From the NCBI GenBank assembly GCA_029881015.1, contig JAOUNK010000016.1, positions 1 to 19,413 of the forward strand: 19,413 nt of DNA, in the 5' to 3' direction. This document shows, one piece after another, positions 13,431 through 19,413 of the stretch (positions are counted from its first letter, which is position 1; each line of letters opens with the position of its first letter). The notes below the pieces were generated by a model. The model ran no database searches. It saw only the letters and a program-made list of their open reading frames with translations, and was not told the DNA's origin. The DNA comes from Gammaproteobacteria bacterium. GTDB taxonomy: Bacteria > Pseudomonadota > Gammaproteobacteria > Steroidobacterales > Woeseiaceae. Position numbers and translations under genes: made by a program.

Positions 13431-14278
13431 TACTGGTTGCTCCTGCGAAGCTGGCCGCTGTCCAGGATCATCTCGAAGCCTTGCATGTTTGCCGGAATCA
13501 CGACGACGCTGCCATCGTTGTCGGCAAAGCGCTGTAAGGCCTTGTTCACTTCGTGCTGCAGGTACTCGGCAGTCAGGCTGCTGTTGATGATCTTGTTGGC
13601 CTCGGCGATGCCTTTGGCGCGCTCGATTTCGATCTCGGCGTCCTTCTTGGCGATCTCAACCTGGACCTGCTTGGCTTCCAGTCGCTTCTCGGCTTCTACC
13701 GCCTCACGAATGGCGGCCTCGATGCTCGGGTCGGTGTTGAGTGCGCGCACGACCACGCGGGTAATAATGATGTCGCCCGCATCGGATTGCTCCAGCCGCC
13801 CCTGGAGCTCCTCGAGTACCGCGGACTGCAAGAGCTCACGCTGCTTGTGCAGCTGCAGGCTGTCGATTTCGGACACCTGCTCGTAAATCGCCGCTCGGGC
13901 TTCGCGAACGAGTAGTCCGTACGCTGGCATATAGATGCCATCGGCGCCTCGAACTGCAGCCGCGGCGTACTTGACCATGAGTTCCGACACGCGGTCCTTC
14001 GGCACGCGGTAGAACACCGAGACGTCGAGATCCTTGAGCGACAGGTTGTCTGCGGCTTTGGGCGTCAGGTCGTTGATGTCGATCGCGATTTCCTTGGCGC
14101 TGAATTCGATCGAAGTCGTCAGGAACGGCATCTTGAAATTCAGGCCCTGCAGTTGTTCTTCATGATTGACCTTACCCAGTGTCCGCTCCACGGCGACATT
14201 GCCGGATTCGACGGTATAAGCGCTCATGAAGCCGATAACGCCCACCAGGACTGCGGCAGCGATGATCTTGATTTGCAT
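13430..14278 (-). CDS. SPFH/prohibitin-family membrane protein
   Basis: The 282-residue protein has one N-terminal membrane anchor (IKIIAAAVLVGVIGFMSAYTV), then an SPFH/prohibitin domain (VESGNVAVERTLGKVNHEEQLQGLNFKMPF written here as its two ends, VESGNVAVERTLG and GLNFKMPF, then SVFYRVP and IITRVVVRALNTDPSIEAAI). A charged, Ala/Glu/Lys-rich coiled coil follows (EAEKRLEAKQVQVEIAKKDA) and a short C-terminal tail. Prohibitin-like proteins form large rings that organise membranes or regulate FtsH-type proteases. The open frame continues upstream to 14524, but ATG 14278 has GAGGAA five bases before it and directly precedes the anchor, so it is chosen. It is the first gene of a two-gene operon with the exported Rossmann protein; a well-placed promoter lies about 80 bases upstream. 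Confidence 0.9.
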   Translation of the reverse strand: MQIKIIAAAVLVGVIGFMSAYTVESGNVAVERTLGKVNHEEQLQGLNFKMPFLTTSIEFSAKEIAIDINDLTPKAADNLSLKDLDVSVFYRVPKDRVSELMVKYAAAAVRGADGIYMPAYGLLVREARAAIYEQVSEIDSLQLHKQRELLQSAVLEELQGRLEQSDAGDIIITRVVVRALNTDPSIEAAIREAVEAEKRLEAKQVQVEIAKKDAEIEIERAKGIAEANKIINSSLTAEYLQHEVNKALQRFADNDGSVVVIPANMQGFEMILDSGQLRRSNQ

Positions 14279-14363
14279 GGTGTTCCTCAACTCGATGTTG
14301 CGAAGGGTTCCGCCCGTCAGGCGCGCCAGGTCTCTTTTGAATCTGCTTGCCATATCGCGGCAT

Positions 14364-14392
14364 AGGATAAGGCAGGCAGGGGGTCCTGTCAC
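14364..14392 (-). promoter_or_regulatory. Promoter of the SPFH-reductase operon
   Basis: On the minus strand GTGACA (5/6 of the -35 consensus) is followed after exactly 17 bases by TATCCT (4/6). This is the best sigma-70-like pair in the window. Transcription would begin near 14357, leaving a leader of about 80 bases to ATG 14278. Confidence 0.6.
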
Positions 14393-14468
14393 GACTCGAT
14401 CGAGGCTGCACGCACGGTCGGCGAATGAGGCGTACAATATTCGGGGTAGGCGGTTCGGAACGGTCGTT

Positions 14469-16022
14469 ATGAAGAACCCATTGTCGTTCATATCTCGTTT
14501 TTCTACGGAGTTGCTGCGCCGCAAGGTTTACCCCGTTATCGTCGCCTACGCTGTCATCGCCTGGGTGCTGTTACAGATTGGCGAGGTGACCTTCGAGCCA
14601 CTTGGTCTCCCGGAATGGGCGATGAGAGCATTGGTTGTCGTCGCCATTATCGGGTTCCCGGTCGCCGCGCTCTTCGCCTGGATGTTCGATATTGCACCGT
14701 CCGGTATTCGACGTGAGATTCCGGCAGAGGTCGCCGCAAAAGACGACGCCGTTCCCTCCGTCGCCGTGCTGCCGTTTGCCGATATGAGCCCCGACCACGA
14801 CCAGGCATATTTCTGCGAAGGCGTCGCGGAGGAGATTCTCAATGCGCTGACGCAAATCGAAGCGCTTCACGTGGTATCGCGGACTTCGTCCTTTCGCTAC
14901 GCCCAATCGAGTGAAGACCTGCAGTCCATAGGCAGGAAACTGGCTGCCAGCGCCATTCTCGAGGGCAGTGTTCGCAAAGACGGGGATAATCTCAGGATCA
15001 CCGCGCAACTGGTTAACGTTGCCGATGGCTTCCATCTCTGGTCGAAAACATTCGACCGCAAGCTGGAGGATGTTTTCGCGATTCAGGATGAGATCGCGAC
15101 CTGCATTGGCGAGTCGTTGCTCGACACGCTCATGCCGGTTACGACAACGGCGTGCTGTGATGTGGTCGCCTACGATTTCTATTTGCGAGGGCGTCATTTT
15201 CTGAACCGTTTCCGGAAGGTGGATCTTGAACATGCCCGGCAATTGTTTGGACAGTCTATTGAGCGGGATCCGGACTTTGCGGCGGCATGGGCGGGCTATG
15301 CTGACAGCTATTCTCTGGCCGTGATGTACGCCGATACCAAGCCGGCGTTTCGCGACATGGCTCGGCAGGCCAGCGAACGGGCGCTGGAATTGGACCCCAA
15401 CTCGGCGGAAGCGCATGCATCTGCCGGGCTTGCGCATCTCGTGCGCGAGGATTTCGAGGATGCAGAGCGCGAATTAAGGAGATCGATCGAGCTCAACCCC
15501 GCGCATTATGAGGCGTACTATTACTTCGCCCGCACGCGATTTCACCAGGGCGATATGGACGCTGCAGCCGACCTGTTTGCGAAAGCGGCAGAAGTGAATC
15601 CCGACGACTACCAGTCACGACTGCTCAGGGTCCAGATTCTGCGCGGTGAGGGCAAGCTCGAGCAGGCGAAGAAAGAAGCCCGCGCGGCCGTTGAGGTCGT
15701 GGAGCGGCAGCTCGAGTGGCATCCCGATGATATCCGGGCGCTCCACCTGGGTGCGGGCTCATTGATCCTTCTTGGTCAAACCGCCCGCGCCGAGCGATGG
15801 TTGCAACGGGCTTTGCAGGTCGATCCACACGATCCCATCGTGCTGTACAACGTCGCCTGCAACTACGCGACAATGAACAAACTGGAGCAGGCCCTGGATT
15901 TCCTCGAGCAAGCCGTTTTGAACGGCGCCGCGAGCCTCGATTGGATGATGCACGACAAGGATCTTGTTTCGCTGCACGGCCATCCACGCTACGAGGCCCT
16001 GCTGGCAAAGGCTGCGCGCTGA
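14469..16022 (+). CDS. Membrane protein with TolB-N/FlgO-like domain and TPR repeats
   Basis: The 517-residue protein has two N-terminal helices (about residues 22-37 and 52-72) and a domain from about 96 to 210 with SVAVLPFADMSPDHDQAYF, EGVAEEILNALTQI, AILEGSVRKDGDNLRITAQL and FAIQDEIA. This is the module usually found between adenylate/guanylate cyclase or CadC-like heads and TPR tails. At least six TPR-like helix pairs follow to the C-terminus (ASERALELDPNSAEAHASAG, RRSIELNPAHYEAYYYFA, LQRALQVDPHDPIVLYNVA). Here no cyclase or winged-helix head is present, only membrane helices, so a scaffold or envelope-stress role is more likely than signalling output; function is unknown. The frame is open back to 14226 across the divergent promoter, but ATG 14469 begins the recognisable protein. 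A TACAAT box at 14433-14438 may be its -10. Confidence 0.85.
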   Translation: MKNPLSFISRFSTELLRRKVYPVIVAYAVIAWVLLQIGEVTFEPLGLPEWAMRALVVVAIIGFPVAALFAWMFDIAPSGIRREIPAEVAAKDDAVPSVAVLPFADMSPDHDQAYFCEGVAEEILNALTQIEALHVVSRTSSFRYAQSSEDLQSIGRKLAASAILEGSVRKDGDNLRITAQLVNVADGFHLWSKTFDRKLEDVFAIQDEIATCIGESLLDTLMPVTTTACCDVVAYDFYLRGRHFLNRFRKVDLEHARQLFGQSIERDPDFAAAWAGYADSYSLAVMYADTKPAFRDMARQASERALELDPNSAEAHASAGLAHLVREDFEDAERELRRSIELNPAHYEAYYYFARTRFHQGDMDAAADLFAKAAEVNPDDYQSRLLRVQILRGEGKLEQAKKEARAAVEVVERQLEWHPDDIRALHLGAGSLILLGQTARAERWLQRALQVDPHDPIVLYNVACNYATMNKLEQALDFLEQAVLNGAASLDWMMHDKDLVSLHGHPRYEALLAKAAR

Positions 16023-16111
16023 TGCCGCGAAACGAGACAGAAAAACCTTCCTTTCTCAGCGGTTTCTGTTACAGTCCGCCCCGTCCTGGCGCACCTCGGT
16101 CTGCGCCATTC

Positions 16112-16143
16112 ACTCCAACGCCGCAATTCGGCGCGCTTGGAGT
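16112..16143 (+). promoter_or_regulatory. Hairpin in the leader of the DEAD-box helicase gene
   Basis: ACTCCAA pairs with TTGGAGT (7 bp) and, stacked inside, CGCCG pairs with CGGCG (5 bp) around loop CAATT, with a 3-base bulge (CGC) on the right arm. It ends 88 bases before ATG 16232. No T-run follows directly, so a terminator for the upstream TPR gene is less likely than an mRNA leader structure. A cold- or helicase-responsive role is inference. Confidence 0.45.
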
Positions 16144-16231
16144 CACTTTATAAATTCCAGCCTGGACCGGACCGCAAGCCGCTTGCGAATGCATTTCGGC
16201 ACGTCGGATCAGGCGACCTGGAGACAATCCA

Positions 16232-17548
16232 ATGTTATTCAACGAACTCGGCCTTTCGGCCGACTTGCTGCGTGCTGTCGCGGATCAGGGCTATGAAACG
16301 CCCACGCCCATCCAGCGCGAAGCCATTCCTCATATTCTCGAAGGCCACGATATTCTCGCCGGCGCGCAAACGGGCACCGGCAAGACGGCAGGCTTTACGC
16401 TGCCCATGCTGCAGATCCTCGGGGATCCCCCGTCCGGCCCACGGCGCGTACGTGCCCTGATCCTGACGCCGACGCGCGAACTTGCTGCGCAGGTGCACGA
16501 AAGCGTGCATACCTACGGCAAGTATCGCCCGGTGCGCGCCATGGAAATCTACGGCGGCGTGAGCGCACGACCGCAGATCACCAAGATCAATCGCGGCGTC
16601 GATGTAGTCATTGCCACGCCCGGACGGCTGCTCGACCATGTCCGCCAGAAAAACATCGATCTGTCGTTCGTCGAGATGCTCGTTCTCGATGAAGCGGACC
16701 GCATGCTCGACATGGGCTTCATCCGTGACATCAAGGAGATCATCAGGCATCTGCCGAAGAAGCGGCAGAACATGCTGTTCTCGGCAACCTTTTCGAAAGA
16801 GATTCGTGAGCTGGCAAACAACCTGCTCGACAGCCCGGCCGAGATACAGGTTGCCGCGCGCAACACCACGGCCGATCGTGTTGAGCAACTCGTCTACCCG
16901 GTCGACAAGGACCGCAAGCGTGAACTGCTCTCCGAGATGATCGGTCGCGGCAACTGGCAGCAGGTTCTCGTGTTCACGCGCACCAAGCACGGTGCAAACC
17001 GCCTGGCGAAGCAACTCAACCAGGACGGCATTACGGCCGACGCCATTCATGGCAACAAGGGCCAGGGAGCGCGCGCAAAAGCGCTGCGTGACTTCAAGGC
17101 CGGCAAGGTCCGCGTCCTCGTGGCGACGGACATTGCCGCTCGCGGCCTGGATATCGAGAAGCTACCGCATGTCGTGAACTTCGAGTTGCCGCATGTTCCC
17201 GAGGACTACGTGCATCGCATTGGGCGCACGGCACGCGCGGGGCAGGACGGCACGGCCCTGTCGCTGGTCTGCGTCGATGAGAACAAGCTCCTCAAGGAAA
17301 TCGAGGCGCTGCTCAAACGGGATATCAGGAAGGAATTCGTACCCGGCTACGACGTCGATAAACGTATCAAGCCGGAACCCATTCAGAACGGCAGGCAGCG
17401 TCGCCAGGGCGGGCCGCGCCCGGCCGGTGGCAAGCCGTCGGGTCGCAAGAAAGTGGGCCAACCGGGCGGGAAAGGCCGGCCGGGCAAGAGCGCCCGCGCC
17501 GGTCAGCGGAAACGCTTCTCGCGCTCGACACGTACCAGCGCATCCTGA
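16232..17548 (+). CDS. rhlE: DEAD-box ATP-dependent RNA helicase, RhlE type
   Basis: The 438-residue protein contains every DEAD-box motif in order: Q motif (GYETPTPIQ), AQTGTGKT (45-52), PTREL (80-84), GG, TPGR, DEAD (153-156), SAT (184-186), VFTRTK, then RVLVATDIAARGLD and HRIGRTARAG. The N-terminus MLFNELGLSADLLRAVADQG is characteristic of RhlE. The last 65 residues are a Gly/Arg/Lys-rich basic tail that should bind RNA non-specifically. RhlE-type helicases remodel ribosomal and messenger RNA and interact with degradosome enzymes, often with cold induction. GGAG eight bases upstream of ATG supports the start. The leader of about 200 bases carries a strong hairpin. The last 46 bases overlap the convergent rhomboid gene, and the basic tail is encoded there. 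Confidence 0.94.
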   Translation: MLFNELGLSADLLRAVADQGYETPTPIQREAIPHILEGHDILAGAQTGTGKTAGFTLPMLQILGDPPSGPRRVRALILTPTRELAAQVHESVHTYGKYRPVRAMEIYGGVSARPQITKINRGVDVVIATPGRLLDHVRQKNIDLSFVEMLVLDEADRMLDMGFIRDIKEIIRHLPKKRQNMLFSATFSKEIRELANNLLDSPAEIQVAARNTTADRVEQLVYPVDKDRKRELLSEMIGRGNWQQVLVFTRTKHGANRLAKQLNQDGITADAIHGNKGQGARAKALRDFKAGKVRVLVATDIAARGLDIEKLPHVVNFELPHVPEDYVHRIGRTARAGQDGTALSLVCVDENKLLKEIEALLKRDIRKEFVPGYDVDKRIKPEPIQNGRQRRQGGPRPAGGKPSGRKKVGQPGGKGRPGKSARAGQRKRFSRSTRTSAS

Positions 17549-18462
17549 GTGTGCGCTGCATCCTTGCGGATCTCACGCAGGAACAGCAGGCCGAACAGGT
17601 AACCGCCGATACCGCCCATCACGTGGGCGAGCACGTTGACCGAGCCATAGTCGTCCCGGGTAAGCAGGGTGAAGATGTCGCCACCGAGGTACCAGGCAGT
17701 GAGCACCCAGGCCGGGACCGCGACTGAACCGAAGATAATGATGAAAAAGTAGTAGCACTTGATCTTGCCGCGCGGCAACAGGTACGCGAACAGGCCCATC
17801 ATGCCCATCACCACGCCGGAGAGACCCAGCGTGTAGTAATGCTGGTCCGTGGCTGCGGCGGCCATGGAGCCGGTCAGCCCGATAAACCATGAGTCGACGA
17901 GCACGAAGGCGACATACCAGATCGGGCCAATCAGTACCTCGACAGTTGCGGCGAACGCGAAGAAGAACACCAGGTTGAAGATGATGTGGCCCCAGTCGCC
18001 GTGCGCGAAGCTCGAGGTGAGCATCGTGACCGGGTTCCAGGAACCTGTGTAGTATGCGAGTCCCTCGTCCGGGTCCGGTGGCACCAGCATGTTGAAGCGC
18101 CGCGTTTCCTCCTCCAGCATCTGGCGCACGTATTCCCGCGAATCCTCAACATTGAAGCCCGTGAGCGGCCGGATTTTCGACGCCATCTCGGCGATGACCT
18201 CGCTCTCTTCCCGGGCCGGGTCGTTGGCGATCGTGTACATGATGTCGCCGCAGGTATCCATGTCTTGCGCAGCCGCGATGCGTTCGAACACGATCTGCTC
18301 GATGTGCGAACGGCCCGCATTGCAGAAACGTTCGATCGCCATGCCGAAGTCCTTCCAGTCGCTTTGCTGCTTGATGAAGACACCGATGCATACAAGACAA
18401 ATGATGAGTGTCAGTATTGGGAAGCGGGGCAAGTGAAAATCGGCTTTGACAGGCAGGAACAT
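17503..18462 (-). CDS. Rhomboid-family intramembrane serine protease with enlarged first loop
   Basis: The 319-residue protein has the rhomboid catalytic dyad: Ser215 in GLSGVVMG and His280 in VLAHVMGGIGGYLFG, with the oxyanion/structural HGDWGHIIFN motif (His154, His159, Asn163) at the start of TM2. TM1 is about 14-30 and at least five further helices follow. Between TM1 and TM2 is a soluble stretch of about 120 residues (Glu/Arg-rich, with Cys47 and Cys71), much longer than the L1 loop of compact bacterial rhomboids such as GlpG. A TTG one codon upstream extends the frame, but ATG 18462 is preferred. Substrate is unknown. It is divergent from the efflux adaptor gene, with an 90-base AT-rich region between, and overlaps rhlE at its 3' end. 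Confidence 0.92.
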   Translation of the reverse strand: MFLPVKADFHLPRFPILTLIICLVCIGVFIKQQSDWKDFGMAIERFCNAGRSHIEQIVFERIAAAQDMDTCGDIMYTIANDPAREESEVIAEMASKIRPLTGFNVEDSREYVRQMLEEETRRFNMLVPPDPDEGLAYYTGSWNPVTMLTSSFAHGDWGHIIFNLVFFFAFAATVEVLIGPIWYVAFVLVDSWFIGLTGSMAAAATDQHYYTLGLSGVVMGMMGLFAYLLPRGKIKCYYFFIIIFGSVAVPAWVLTAWYLGGDIFTLLTRDDYGSVNVLAHVMGGIGGYLFGLLFLREIRKDAAHTQDALVRVEREKRFR

Positions 18463-18495
18463 CAAATAAGGCTATCACGGGATTTGAAAAAGGGC

Positions 18496-18525
18496 TTGTT
18501 ATATTAGTAATAGTTAATATATACT
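18496..18525 (+). promoter_or_regulatory. Candidate promoter of the efflux adaptor gene
   Basis: TTGTTA (-35, 4/6), 18-base spacer, TATACT (-10, 5/6). The leader to ATG 18553 would be about 20 bases. A further TATAGT at 18540-18545 is close to the start codon. The region is strikingly AT-rich compared with its surroundings, and the inverted repeat described separately covers the spacer. Confidence 0.45.
18500..18521. promoter_or_regulatory. Operator-like inverted repeat between rhomboid and efflux adaptor
   Basis: TATATTA (18500-18506) and its reverse complement TAATATA (18515-18521) form a 22-base imperfect palindrome with an 8-base centre, lying inside the spacer of the candidate promoter. 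A third half-site, TAATATA, is at 18537-18543, 22 bases further. The size and position suit a TetR- or MarR-type repressor controlling efflux. Confidence 0.45.
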
Positions 18526-18552
18526 TGAGCAAATCCTAATATAGTAGCGGTT

Positions 18553-19413
18553 ATGAACATGATTCGATTGACCACACTCCTGGCGACACTGGCGGTCGCC
18601 GCGCCCGGCCTGGCAGCAGTGCCTTTTGAAACGGCGACGGTCGGCTTTGTCGACGCCGCACGCGAGCGAATCTGGGATGGCCGTGTCGAGGCCGTCAACC
18701 AGGCGACGGTATCCGCCCAGACCTCGGGCCGGATTGCCGAGCTGCCGTTCGACGTCAACGACTATGTCGATGCCGGCGATATCGTGATGCGTTTTACCGA
18801 TACCGAGCAGAAGGCCGCATTATCTCGTGCCGAGGCGACCCTGCAGGAGGCGCGTGCGCGGCTCGCGGAAGCGCGGCAGGAGTTCGAACGCTTCTCGAAA
18901 ATGATCGAGAACAACAGCATTTCCAGGTCGCAGTTCGATCAGGCGAGAGCGAACCGCGACGCCGCGGAAGCGAGACTGAATGCGGCGATTTCCGGCGTCG
19001 AGACGGCAAAGGAACAACTCGAATACACGGTCGTGCGCGCGCCTTACGCAGGTATCGTGTCCAGGCGTCACGTCCAACTTGGCGAGGTCGTTTCCCCGGG
19101 CCAGCCGTTGATCTCGGGTTTGTCGCTGCACCAGCTGCGTGTCAACGTCGACGTGCCGCAGAGCATGTTTCACGCGATCCGGACGATCGGCAAGGCCTAT
19201 GCCTACGTCGAGGACGAACGCATCGAGGCGGCAAGTCTCACGTTTTTTCCGGTGGCCGATGCGGGGTCAAACACGTTCCGCGTCCGCGTAAACCTGCCAG
19301 ACGGTGCGGCAACCCTGTACCCGGGTATGTTCATCAAGGTTGGTTTCGTCGTCGGTGAGACGAAGCGACTGCTCGTTCCTGTCGACGCCGTCGTACGGCG
19401 CAGTGAGCTCAGC
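18553..19413 (+). CDS. RND-efflux periplasmic adaptor (membrane fusion protein), N-terminal part (cut by right edge)
   Basis: The frame is open from ATG 18553 to the window end (287 codons), so the C-terminus is missing. A signal peptide (MIRLTTLLATLAVAAPGLA) comes first. Then come the first lipoyl half (TSGRIAELPFDVNDYVDAGD), an alpha-helical hairpin rich in Ala, Glu and Arg (about residues 85-155), the second lipoyl half (YTVVRAPYAGIVSRRHVQLGE, split here as YTVVRAPYAG and SRRHVQLGEVVSPGQ) and the beta-barrel (NTFRVRVNLPD, LYPGMFIKVGF). This is the HlyD/RND adaptor fold that links an inner-membrane RND pump with an outer-membrane channel. No lipoprotein cysteine is present near the signal. 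An ATG at 18559 is an alternative start. The pump gene is expected just downstream, outside the window. Substrate cannot be told. Confidence 0.92.
   Translation, partial: MNMIRLTTLLATLAVAAPGLAAVPFETATVGFVDAARERIWDGRVEAVNQATVSAQTSGRIAELPFDVNDYVDAGDIVMRFTDTEQKAALSRAEATLQEARARLAEARQEFERFSKMIENNSISRSQFDQARANRDAAEARLNAAISGVETAKEQLEYTVVRAPYAGIVSRRHVQLGEVVSPGQPLISGLSLHQLRVNVDVPQSMFHAIRTIGKAYAYVEDERIEAASLTFFPVADAGSNTFRVRVNLPDGAATLYPGMFIKVGFVVGETKRLLVPVDAVVRRSELS

Noticed and set aside
14279..14524. N-terminal extension of the SPFH protein by 82 residues
   Set aside because: It covers the divergent promoter region; ATG 14278 has a good Shine-Dalgarno and directly precedes the membrane anchor.
14571..15437. 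Minus-strand open frame of 288 codons inside the TPR gene
   Set aside because: The opposite strand encodes a clear TPR/TolB-N protein; the antisense product has no family features and is a typical high-GC shadow.
16235..17050. Minus-strand open frame of 271 codons inside the helicase gene
   Set aside because: It is antisense to all DEAD-box motifs and shows no domain of its own.
1..19413. CRISPR arrays, insertion sequences, integrases, riboswitches or a replication origin
   Set aside because: No regular repeat-spacer pattern, no transposase or integrase domain, no recognisable riboswitch core and no DnaA-box cluster was seen on either strand.

Overview
The window looks like chromosomal DNA of a moderately GC-rich gammaproteobacterium. 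The evidence is a type IV pilus minor-pilin operon in the gammaproteobacterial order, a RhlE-type helicase, a tRNA gene with encoded CCA, and many membrane signalling proteins. This placement is inference; no rRNA or universal marker is present. Coding density is high and no gene-free stretch exceeds 300 bases. There is no integrase, transposase, phage gene or CRISPR array.

Region 1 (1-4776, minus strand) is a type IV pilus assembly operon. Read in its own direction it runs: GspH/FimT-type pseudopilin, a second FimT-type pseudopilin, PilV, PilW, PilX, a small exported CxxC protein, and the start of PilY1, which runs off the left edge. Together these should form the minor-pilin/adhesin tip complex that primes pilus assembly. 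The 112-residue gene between pilX and pilY1 is not part of the textbook set.

Region 2 (4777-5490, plus) holds a Fur-superfamily regulator that lacks the usual structural-zinc cysteines and resembles Irr, followed by tRNA-Thr(CGT).

Region 3 (5487-10583, plus) is a two-gene signalling cassette. A CHASE4-HAMP-HisKA-HATPase-REC-Hpt hybrid kinase is translationally coupled (ATGA) to a REC-PAS-like-GGDEF-EAL protein, so phosphorelay is probably converted into a cyclic-di-GMP output. The cassette is bracketed by the 3' end of tRNA-Thr and a 35-base degenerate copy of that end (30/35 identical) just past the second gene. Its base composition is visibly lower in GC than its neighbours. This looks like the scar of a small tRNA-targeted island that has lost its integrase, and it is the most interesting observation in the window.

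Region 4 (10585-12793) is a divergent pair: a membrane-anchored LytTR regulator (minus) and a membrane acyltransferase-3 protein (plus). Two identical 8-base repeats 21 bases apart lie between them, where a LytTR regulator could bind.

Region 5 (12747-14278, minus) is an SPFH/prohibitin-like membrane protein coupled (TAATG) to an unusual Rossmann NAD(P)-binding protein that carries a signal peptide.

Region 6 (14469-18462) contains a two-helix membrane protein with a TolB-N/FlgO-like domain and TPR repeats (plus), a rhlE-type DEAD-box helicase with a structured leader (plus), and a convergent rhomboid protease with a large extra loop (minus).

Region 7 (18466-19413) is an AT-rich divergent promoter region with an operator-like inverted repeat, followed by the start of an RND-efflux periplasmic adaptor cut by the right edge.
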